Shown here: in pieces, positions 1 through 4,656 of the stretch
How positions within the stretch are numbered: the stretch's first letter is position 1
How the letters are laid out: the number at the start of each line of letters is the position of its first letter
NCBI GenBank assembly: GCA_017881545.1
Contig: JADGQU010000183.1
Coordinates: 1 to 5,672, forward strand
DNA from: Gemmatimonadaceae bacterium
Lineage (GTDB): Bacteria; Gemmatimonadota; Gemmatimonadetes; Gemmatimonadales; Gemmatimonadaceae
Reading direction: 5' to 3'
Length of the DNA stretch: 5,672 nucleotides
Notes under the pieces: model-generated
Told to the model about the DNA's origin: nothing
The model's database searches: none
The model's input: only the letters and a program-made list of their open reading frames with translations
Program-made: the position numbers and the translations under genes

Positions 1-204
1 ATAACGATCGGCAACGAGCACAACGACCCAAAGCTTGCGAGCTTCACCGTGGTGACGGCGTCGTACCACGCGGGGCCACTGAGCGGAGTGATCGGCGTGA
101 TCGGTCCGACCCGAATGCCGTACGACAAAGTCATCTCGCTCGTGACACATGCTTCCGAGCTAGTAACGGACCTGTTGAAGGACAATTCAAGGACACATGC
201 CTGA
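1..204 (+). CDS. hrcA: HrcA heat-shock repressor, C-terminal end (5' truncated)
   Basis: This is the last 67 codons of a gene that begins left of the window; it ends at TGA 202-204. The frame reads IGNEH at residues 2-6, then FTVVTASYH, then GVIGVIGPTRMPYDKVISLV. That matches the conserved C-terminal end of HrcA, whose hallmark is a GxxGVIGPTRMxYxxVI stretch. In known systems HrcA is a DNA-binding repressor that holds class I chaperone operons silent by binding the CIRCE inverted repeat and is kept active by GroEL. The winged-helix DNA-binding part lies outside the window and cannot be checked. The stop overlaps the dnaJ start by 8 bp, so the two are probably co-translated. No CIRCE-like repeat is visible inside the window; if present, it would be expected upstream of hrcA. 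Confidence 0.93.
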   Translation: MTIGNEHNDPKLASFTVVTASYHAGPLSGVIGVIGPTRMPYDKVISLVTHASELVTDLLKDNSRTHA

Positions 205-1327
205 TTTTTACCATACGCTTGGCGTCGCGCGCGGCGCCAGTGATGTTGAGATAAAGACTGCGTATCGCAAGCTGGCGATGACGTACCACCCCGACCGCAA
301 CAACGGGTCGAAGGACTCCGAAGAAAAGTTCAAGGCCATCACCGAGGCGTACGACGTCCTGCGCGATGCCGACAAGCGCACGCTCTACGATCGTTACGGC
401 GAGGCTGGATTGCGTGGCGGCACGGCCGGATTCCACCACGTCGATCTGTCTGAAGCGCTGAACATTTTCATGCGCGACCTCGGGGGCCTTGGAGCATTCG
501 GCGACCTGTTCGGCGGTGGTGGCGGGCGCGAGTCAGGCCCACGCTCGGGAACGGATTTGAAGATCGCGATGCCGCTGACGCTGGTCGAAGTCGCGAGCGG
601 CGCCGAGAAGACGGTCACGGTGCGTCTGCTCGAGCCGTGCGATCATTGTCAGGGGAGAGGCGCCGAGCCGGGATCATCCACAGTCACCTGCAGCACGTGC
701 CGCGGGAGTGGGGAAGTCCGCCGCGCGCAACGGTCCTTCTTCGGCCAGGTGGTGAGCGTCGCGCCGTGTCCCAGTTGCTCTGGAGAGGGAACGGTGATCT
801 CGTCGCCGTGCAAGAAATGCAGAGGCGAGGGTCGTGTCAGAGGAGAAAAGGAGGTCCTCATCCGCATTCCGGCGGGTGTGGCAACCGGCCAATACATGAC
901 AATGCGCGGCGTCGGAAACGTCGGACCACGCGGCGGCCCGAGGGGTGACATTCTCGTCGTGTTCGAGGCCGAGGAAGATCCGCGTTTCGAGAGGGACGGC
1001 GAAGATCTTTACACCGAAGTCCTCGTGACCTACGCGCAGCTCGCGCTTGGCGCCAACGTCGATGCTCCGATGGTAACCGGCAGCGTCACGCTCCAGGTAC
1101 CAGCTGGCACTCAGAGCGGGCAGGTGTTCAACCTTCGCGGTCGCGGGCTGCCGAGGATCAATTCGAGCTCCTTCGGCGACCTGCACGTGAGGCTTCAGCT
1201 CTGGACGCCGGAGAGTCTGAGCGACGAGGAAGGGGTGCTAATCCGCCGGCTCGGTGAAGTGCAGGTAGTACCACCCGCGCGACCCAAAGGACTCTGGTCG
1301 AAAATCAGAGAATCGCTAGGCGCGTGA
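197..1327 (+). CDS. dnaJ: Chaperone protein DnaJ (Hsp40, type I)
   Basis: The product has 376 residues, the usual length for full DnaJ. It delivers unfolded clients to DnaK and stimulates DnaK's ATPase in the cytoplasm. The J domain covers about residues 3-70, with the essential HPD at 31-33 and the helix IV end at about YDRYGEAG. A glycine-rich linker (about 71-118) contains LGAFGDLFGGGGG. Four zinc-binding repeats follow: CDHCQGRG (148), CSTCRGSG (165), CPSCSGEG (191) and CKKCRGEG (205). The C-terminal client-binding domain has IPAGVATGQ, the DPRF segment, VPAGTQSG and RGRGLP. The tail KGLWSKIRESLG resembles the family end. ATG 197 is preceded by AAGGA at 189-193, only 3 nt away, with another AAGGAC at 178-183. 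The start lies inside hrcA (8-bp overlap). All key residues are present, so it should be functional. grpE and dnaK are not adjacent on the hrcA side. Confidence 0.97.
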   Translation: MPDFYHTLGVARGASDVEIKTAYRKLAMTYHPDRNNGSKDSEEKFKAITEAYDVLRDADKRTLYDRYGEAGLRGGTAGFHHVDLSEALNIFMRDLGGLGAFGDLFGGGGGRESGPRSGTDLKIAMPLTLVEVASGAEKTVTVRLLEPCDHCQGRGAEPGSSTVTCSTCRGSGEVRRAQRSFFGQVVSVAPCPSCSGEGTVISSPCKKCRGEGRVRGEKEVLIRIPAGVATGQYMTMRGVGNVGPRGGPRGDILVVFEAEEDPRFERDGEDLYTEVLVTYAQLALGANVDAPMVTGSVTLQVPAGTQSGQVFNLRGRGLPRINSSSFGDLHVRLQLWTPESLSDEEGVLIRRLGEVQVVPPARPKGLWSKIRESLGA

Positions 1328-1350
1328 CCGGATTGCCGCGCACTGAATCA

Positions 1351-1371
1351 ATGGGTCGCGTCAGCGCGTGA
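1351..1371 (+). other. Six-codon mini-ORF overlapping the prmA start
   Basis: In the 40-nt gap after dnaJ, an ATG at 1351 opens a reading frame MGRVSA that ends at TGA 1369-1371. This stop overlaps the prmA GTG (1368-1370) as GTGA. The arrangement could let ribosomes terminate and re-initiate on prmA, which has no clear ribosome binding site. No Shine-Dalgarno sequence is evident before this ATG either, so it may be chance. Confidence 0.2.
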
Positions 1372-2186
1372 GTTGGATCTCGCTGCGAATCACTCCCCAG
1401 TCGAACCGCGACGGAGTGATCGCGGCGCTTTTCGAGTCCGGATCGCAGGGGGTTCAGGAAGACGGCGCGGTGGTGGTCACGCACTTTCCCGCCGACGCGC
1501 GTATTCATGAAATTCGAAACGCTGTGATTGCTGCCGATCCGCTTGCCGATATCGCGATCGCGGATTCCCCCGACACCGATTACTCGCAATGGCGCGCGTC
1601 GGTCTCGTCGCACCAGGTCGGCGCCCTTGTCATCGCTCCGCCGTGGCTCGCCACGGGGCTCGATCCAGAAACGACCGTCATCGTCGATCCTGTGATGGCG
1701 TTCGGGACCGGGGAACATCCGAGCACGCGCGGCGCGATGCGGTTGATGCAGGGCGTCATCCGTCCGGGAGATGTCGTCGCAGACCTGGGAGCCGGAAGCG
1801 GAGTTTTATCAATTGCCGCGGTCAAACTCGGCGCGGCCCGTGTTGCCGCGGTGGAGATCGATCACGAGGCAATCAGTAACGCGGAGGAGAACGTCCGCGC
1901 CAATTCGGTGGGTGAGCGCGTCGAAGTGATCGAAGGCGATGCGACGACGATTCTCCCGCTCCTGGCGCCAGTGCGCGTCGTGATCGCTAACATCATCTCG
2001 TCGGTGATCATCCCGCTGTTGCCCTCGATGAGGTCGTCGCTCTCGAGTGGCGGCCAGGCAATTCTGGCAGGAATCCTTACGCAAGAACGCGAGGAGATGG
2101 TCCGCGCGCTGGATGCCGGCGGCTGGACGATCGAACGCGAGGACACGGAGGACGTCTGGTGGAGTGTACAGATCGCACCGCGGTAG
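1368..2186 (+). CDS. prmA: Ribosomal protein L11 methyltransferase PrmA
   Basis: The product has 272 residues, slightly shorter than the roughly 290 typical of the family. PrmA trimethylates lysines and the N-terminus of ribosomal protein uL11 using S-adenosylmethionine. The N-terminal substrate-recognition part begins MSWISLRI. The diagnostic DPVMAFGTGEHPST is at 107-120, the SAM-binding DLGAGSG at 139-145, the acidic ribose-binding EID at 163-165, and ANII at 207-210 in place of the usual NIL-type motif. GTG 1368 is the only usable start: an in-frame stop lies at 1344-1346 and no ATG, GTG or TTG occurs between. No good ribosome binding site precedes it, so translation may depend on ribosomes arriving from dnaJ. 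The end overlaps rsmE by 28 bp. The dnaJ-prmA-rsmE order is widespread in Firmicutes and supports the call. Confidence 0.94.
   Translation: MSWISLRITPQSNRDGVIAALFESGSQGVQEDGAVVVTHFPADARIHEIRNAVIAADPLADIAIADSPDTDYSQWRASVSSHQVGALVIAPPWLATGLDPETTVIVDPVMAFGTGEHPSTRGAMRLMQGVIRPGDVVADLGAGSGVLSIAAVKLGAARVAAVEIDHEAISNAEENVRANSVGERVEVIEGDATTILPLLAPVRVVIANIISSVIIPLLPSMRSSLSSGGQAILAGILTQEREEMVRALDAGGWTIEREDTEDVWWSVQIAPR
2147..2151 (+). promoter_or_regulatory. Ribosome binding site of rsmE, inside prmA
   Basis: GGAGG at 2147-2151 sits 7 nt before GTG 2159, the ideal spacing. It supports the GTG as the rsmE start, although that places the start inside the prmA coding region. The next in-frame candidates (GTG 2228, ATG 2231) would remove the conserved N-terminal segment. 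Confidence 0.75.
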
Positions 2187-2905
2187 CGACGTTCTTCGCC
2201 GCGGATCCGCTGGTCGTCGGTGGAACCGTGATGTTGTCGGACGAGGCCGCGCACCACATCCGTGTTACAAGGGTGGCGGTCGGCGAGTGCGTCGCTCTTC
2301 GTGACGGCGCAGGCAAGGCCGCCGTCGGCACGCTGGTAAAGATCTCGAGGAATTCGGCGCTCGTCGACGTGAGCGAGACGAGCGAGATCCCACGCCCCGC
2401 TCCAATTCACTTGCTTGCGCCTGTGGCCGACCGTGATCGGATGCTGTGGCTGGCGGAGAAGGCGACGGAGCTGGGTGTGACGAGCTGGAGGCCGGTGATC
2501 TGGCGCCGCTCGAAGAGCGTGTCACCGCGCGGCGAAGGCCCGACGTTTCAGGCGAAGGTGCGCGCGCGCATGACCTCGGCGCTGATTCAGAGCGGCAGCG
2601 GGTGGCTGCCCGACATTTTCCCTGAGGCGACAATCGAACGGGCCATTGTTGCGGCTCCGCTCGGAACGCGCCTGCTGCTCTCCAAGGACGGAGAGCCGAT
2701 TGCCGGCGTCCCAATGCGGACTCCGATCACGATAGCTCTCGGACCCGAGGGCGGGATGGAGCCGGCCGAGCACGATCTTTTCATTGGCGCGGCGTTTCTC
2801 CCTGTGAAGCTCGGGTTGAGCACACTACGTTTTGAGACAGCCGGTGTGGCCGCGGTGGCGATCGCCGCCGCATCGTACGCAACGTCGAGGCAATCAAATG
2901 GCTGA
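2159..2905 (+). CDS. rsmE: 16S rRNA (uracil-1498-N3) methyltransferase RsmE
   Basis: The product has 248 residues, as expected for this SPOUT-class (knotted) enzyme, which makes m3U1498 in the decoding region of 16S rRNA. The N-terminal PUA-like part has ATFFAAD (10-16) and AHHIRVTRV (31-39), matching the usual RFF...HH..vlR pattern. The catalytic domain has EKATELGV (100-107), IALGPEGGMEPAE (192-204) and LGLSTLRFETAGVAA (218-232); the last two form the knot that binds S-adenosylmethionine. Two spots differ from textbook members: ALIQSGSGWLP (141-151), where EQSGR..VP is more usual, and LGLSTLR instead of LGPRILR. The core GPEGG and ETA are intact, so activity is likely. The start is fixed by the strong ribosome binding site in prmA. 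The stop overlaps the HIT gene by 8 bp. Confidence 0.93.
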   Translation: MECTDRTAVATFFAADPLVVGGTVMLSDEAAHHIRVTRVAVGECVALRDGAGKAAVGTLVKISRNSALVDVSETSEIPRPAPIHLLAPVADRDRMLWLAEKATELGVTSWRPVIWRRSKSVSPRGEGPTFQAKVRARMTSALIQSGSGWLPDIFPEATIERAIVAAPLGTRLLLSKDGEPIAGVPMRTPITIALGPEGGMEPAEHDLFIGAAFLPVKLGLSTLRFETAGVAAVAIAAASYATSRQSNG

Positions 2906-3239
2906 CCCCTGCATCTTCTGCCGAATCGCGCGCGGCGAGGTACCTGCGCAAATGATTGCGAGCAACAAGGAGATCGCAGCGTTCCGGGATCTCAATCCGC
3001 AGGCGCCGGTTCACATTCTCATCATCCCGAAGAACCACATCGGCTCGCTGGATGACACTGGCGATTCATATCTATTGGGCCAGATGGTGTCGCTCGCTGC
3101 TGCAATCGCCCGTCAGGAGAAGATTTCCAAGACCGGGTATAGAACGGTCATCAACACAGGCAAGGACGGTGGTCAGAGCGTGGATCATCTGCACTTGCAC
3201 CTCCTCGGCGGACGTCCGATGACCTGGCCGCCAGGCTAA
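2898..3239 (+). CDS. HIT-family nucleotide-binding hydrolase (HINT/PKCI-like)
   Basis: The product has 113 residues, typical of the HINT branch of the histidine triad superfamily, whose members hydrolyse nucleoside phosphoramidates and related adenylates. The motif H97-L-H99-L-H101-LL is complete, and the C-terminal GGRPMTWPPG is characteristic of HINT proteins. C5 and C8 with H47 and H97 match the zinc-binding pattern of some members. DLNPQAPVHILIIPKNHI (31-48) is the conserved nucleotide-binding strand region. I chose ATG 2898 rather than an upstream in-frame ATG at 2832: it has GAGG at 2887-2890, 7 nt upstream, and gives the canonical N-terminus MADPCIFCRIARGE. The upstream start would add 22 residues unlike any HIT protein. 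It overlaps rsmE by 8 bp and is the last gene before the gene-free stretch. The true substrate is unknown. Confidence 0.94.
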   Translation: MADPCIFCRIARGEVPAQMIASNKEIAAFRDLNPQAPVHILIIPKNHIGSLDDTGDSYLLGQMVSLAAAIARQEKISKTGYRTVINTGKDGGQSVDHLHLHLLGGRPMTWPPG

Positions 3240-3276
3240 CAGCCGCGAGCTTCGATTTACATCTCTGCGCGGGGTC

Positions 3277-3420
3277 GGCGCGGGTGTCCTCTTCGGCTCC
3301 GGTCTCTCGCTCGTTGGTGGTCCGAGGGATCTCTACGGAACTAAGCCATCAATCGCTCTGAAAGGGCGTAGTCGCACCGATTGTCGCTCGTGGGTCGTCG
3401 CCTGCGAGGACACCCTCGCC
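3277..3420 (+). repeat. Inverted repeat unit, left copy (MITE-like)
   Basis: This is a 144-bp unit whose inverted near-copy lies at 3647-3791. The stretch 3289-3325 matches the reverse complement of 3743-3779 at 36 of 37 positions, and 3373-3417 matches the reverse complement of 3651-3695 at 43 of 45. The 47 nt between (3326-3372 against 3696-3742) are the same length but clearly less similar. The unit also has complementary ends of its own: 3277-3291 pairs with 3406-3420 at 14 of 15 positions. An imperfect direct repeat CTGYGCGG (3265-3272 and 3424-3431) flanks it and might be a target duplication, but it is short. No transposase is encoded. The identity of the family is not known to me. Confidence 0.85.
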
Positions 3421-3445
3421 TCCCTGTGCGGACTTGTAACTGAGC

Positions 3446-3579
3446 GCGCACCTCGTTGGCCTGGCGGCGCGAAGCGCCCGCCGCGCCGCGCCGCTGTCCC
3501 TGCGCGATCCAATCCCCACCTTCGCGGCGGGTCTGCCGAGCGGGGCTCGGCCCGCTGAGCGCGGCGGGGCGAGGTGCGC
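3446..3579. repeat. Nested inverted repeat and hairpins in the palindrome centre
   Basis: Between the two outer units, GCGCACCTCG (3446-3455) and CGAGGTGCGC (3570-3579) are perfect 10-bp complements. Inside them lie GGCGC-GAA-GCGCC (about 3464-3476) and GCCGAG-CGGGG-CTCGGC (3535-3551), two local hairpins. The whole centre is extremely GC-rich, so some pairing by chance is expected. The 10-bp stem is coaxial with the larger palindrome, which makes one nested fold possible. Confidence 0.55.
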
Positions 3580-3646
3580 CAAGCAAATCCCTCGCGCGGA
3601 CGAGGCGCCACGCACGCACTCGCCTCCGCGGGGATCTCGAAGGGAA

Positions 3647-3791
3647 GTCGGAGGGGGTCCTCGTAGGCGACGACCCACGAGCGACAATCGGTGCGGTGAC
3701 GCCCTCTCCGAGCGACTGACGCATAGTCCCGCACCGAGACGATCGGACCACCAACGAGCGAGAGCCCGGAGCCGAAGAGACCCCCTCCGAC
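3647..3791 (-). repeat. Inverted repeat unit, right copy (MITE-like)
   Basis: This 145-bp unit is the opposite-orientation partner of 3277-3420. Its own ends are a perfect 13-bp inverted repeat: GTCGGAGGGGGTC at 3647-3659 and GACCCCCTCCGAC at 3779-3791. These look like terminal inverted repeats of a short non-autonomous element, or the base of a long stem in a transcript. No flanking target duplication is obvious (flanks CGAAGGGAA and GTACCGGCG). It ends about 60 bp before the likely rpsU promoter. Confidence 0.85.
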
Positions 3792-3833
3792 GTACCGGCG
3801 ATGTCCCAACCTCGAAGCGATGCAACGAGCCCA

Positions 3834-3855
3834 AAGCAAAGCGAGGGTTTTGCTT
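3834..3855. repeat. Small AT-rich inverted repeat at the rpsU promoter
   Basis: AAGCAAA (3834-3840) and TTTGCTT (3849-3855) are perfect 7-bp complements around an 8-nt spacer, GCGAGGGT. The right half touches the -35-like TTGACC. It could be an operator or the end of an upstream transcript, but nothing else supports a specific role. Confidence 0.35.
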
Positions 3856-3882
3856 GACCCAACCAATTGCCCCGCCTAAGTT
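3854..3882 (+). promoter_or_regulatory. Probable sigma-70-type promoter for rpsU-yqeY
   Basis: TTGACC (3854-3859) and TAAGTT (3877-3882) are separated by 17 bp. The -35 matches the TTGACA consensus at five of six positions; the -10 is a weak match to TATAAT. It lies in a locally AT-rich pocket (CTAAGTTTAACAG) inside GC-rich DNA, about 55 bp before the rpsU start. This agrees with rpsU having its own transcription start after the repeat element. Confidence 0.5.
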
Positions 3883-3918
3883 TAACAGTCTGTCTCAAGC
3901 CGGCGCACAAACGCCACG

Positions 3919-3927
3919 AAGGGGGGA
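3919..3927 (+). promoter_or_regulatory. Strong ribosome binding site of rpsU
   Basis: The purine run AAGGGGGGA lies about 8 nt before TTG 3936. It is the strongest such signal in the window and supports a TTG start for rpsU. An in-frame TAG at 3930-3932 excludes any start further upstream. Confidence 0.7.
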
Positions 3928-3935
3928 AGTAGAAT

Positions 3936-4124
3936 TTGTCGGAAGTCATAATCCATGACGACGAGAACTTTGAGCGCGCGCTCAAGCGCTTCAAGAAGAA
4001 GTGCGAAAAGGCGGGCATCCTCTCCGATCTCCGCAAGCATCGTCACTACGAAAAGCCCAGCGAGCGCAGAAAGCGCAAGCTGAATACGGCGATGCGTAAG
4101 AATCGCCGCACCCGTCACGTCTAG
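3936..4124 (+). CDS. rpsU: 30S ribosomal protein S21 (bS21)
   Basis: The product has 62 residues, normal for bS21, a small basic protein of the 30S platform near the 3' end of 16S rRNA and involved in initiation. The sequence shows the family pattern: MSEVIIHDDENFERAL, RFKKKCEKAG (18-27), HYEKPSERRKRK (37-48) and a very basic tail ending RKNRRTRHV. The start is TTG, forced by the in-frame stop at 3930-3932 and supported by the strong ribosome binding site. The yqeY start lies 3 nt past the TAG, so the two are probably translated as a pair. A rare start codon on a ribosomal protein gene may limit its output or make it sensitive to initiation conditions. Confidence 0.96.
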   Translation: MSEVIIHDDENFERALKRFKKKCEKAGILSDLRKHRHYEKPSERRKRKLNTAMRKNRRTRHV

Positions 4125-4127
4125 AGA

Positions 4128-4571
4128 ATGTCGGAGCTTCTCGCCCGGTTGCAGGGCGATCTCAATAAGGCCCGCAAATCTCAGGACAAGCCGGCCACGC
4201 TCCTCCTCAGCACCGTCCTCTCTGAGGTCAAGAACAAGAAGATCGAGCTGAGACACGACCCGGTGGACGCGGACGTGATCGATGTCCTGCGCAAATCAAT
4301 CAAGCGCAGGCGCGAATCCGTGGAGATGTACACGAAGGGCAACCGCCAGGATCTCGCTGACAAGGAGACCTCCGAAGCGGCCGCACTCGAGAAATACCTC
4401 CCCGCTCAGGTGAGCGACGAAGAGCTGCGCGCCGCGGTGAAAGCGGCGATTGCGGGCGGCGCGACACAGATCGGAGCTGTCATGGGAAAGGTTCTCCCGC
4501 AGTTCAAAGGTCGGGCAGATGGCAGCGCTATCAACGCCATCGCTCGAGAGGAGCTGAGCAAGCAGGGGTGA
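4128..4571 (+). CDS. yqeY: GatB/YqeY-domain protein
   Basis: The product has 147 residues, the usual length for this stand-alone family, which resembles the C-terminal tRNA-binding domain of the GatB amidotransferase subunit. Its exact role is not settled; a tRNA-related job is inferred from that resemblance. Recognisable blocks are LQGDLNKARKSQDK (8-21), VLRKSIKRRRESVEMY (53-68), RQDLADKE (73-80), LEKYLPAQVSDEEL (87-100) and the diagnostic GKVLPQFKGRADG (120-132). It starts at ATG, 3 nt after rpsU, with only a weak purine stretch (AGAGA) directly upstream, so it is likely coupled to rpsU translation. The rpsU-yqeY pairing is common in many phyla and supports the call. Confidence 0.94.
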   Translation: MSELLARLQGDLNKARKSQDKPATLLLSTVLSEVKNKKIELRHDPVDADVIDVLRKSIKRRRESVEMYTKGNRQDLADKETSEAAALEKYLPAQVSDEELRAAVKAAIAGGATQIGAVMGKVLPQFKGRADGSAINAIAREELSKQG

Positions 4572-4596
4572 CAACTTCTTTTCGTGGAATCACCAG

Positions 4597-4634
4597 ACCC
4601 GAGCTCGCGACAACCCTCGCAAGCTCGGGTTTTG
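4597..4634 (+). terminator. Probable Rho-independent terminator after yqeY
   Basis: ACCCGAGCT (4597-4605) and AGCTCGGGT (4622-4630) form a perfect 9-bp stem. Inside it, GCGA (4607-4610) pairs with TCGC (4617-4620) around the loop CAACCC. A short T run (TTTT, 4630-4633) follows. The stem is strong but the T run is brief, so termination may be partial and mutS2 could be read through from rpsU-yqeY. Confidence 0.7.
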
Positions 4635-4656
4635 TCATTCAGGTGTACCAGCAATC

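Larger units (their letters stand above)
3240..3935. other. Gene-free stretch of about 700 bp holding a composite palindrome
   Basis: Nothing here reads as a believable protein on either strand. Open frames exist on both strands, but they are arginine/proline-rich, overlap each other, and one continues antisense into rpsU. The stretch holds two inverted repeat units (3277-3420 and 3647-3791), a GC-rich hairpin-forming centre, and a likely rpsU promoter at the right end. Weak complementarity continues outside the units: GCTTCGA at 3249-3255 with TCGAAGC at 3812-3818, and ACATC at 3259-3263 with GATGT at 3800-3804. No clear terminator was found directly after the HIT gene, so the palindrome itself may end or stabilise that transcript. 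Confidence 0.7.

Noticed and set aside
674..1186. A 170-codon minus-strand frame opposite dnaJ
   Set aside because: It is a shadow of a gene whose domains and cysteine repeats are unmistakable on the + strand.
2832..2897. A longer start for the HIT protein at ATG 2832
   Set aside because: The extra 22 residues lie within rsmE in another frame and do not resemble HIT proteins. ATG 2898 has a ribosome binding site and gives the canonical N-terminus.
3456..3719. An 87-codon + strand open frame in the repeat region
   Set aside because: It begins at TTG without a ribosome binding site, crosses the GC-rich core into the right repeat arm, and its tail mirrors a frame on the other strand. It looks non-coding.
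3341..4036. A 231-codon open frame on the minus strand, with two other long minus-strand frames over the same region
   Set aside because: The frames are arginine-rich, overlap each other in different phases, follow the palindrome and run antisense into rpsU. High GC and the inverted repeats explain the lack of stops; no domain is recognisable.
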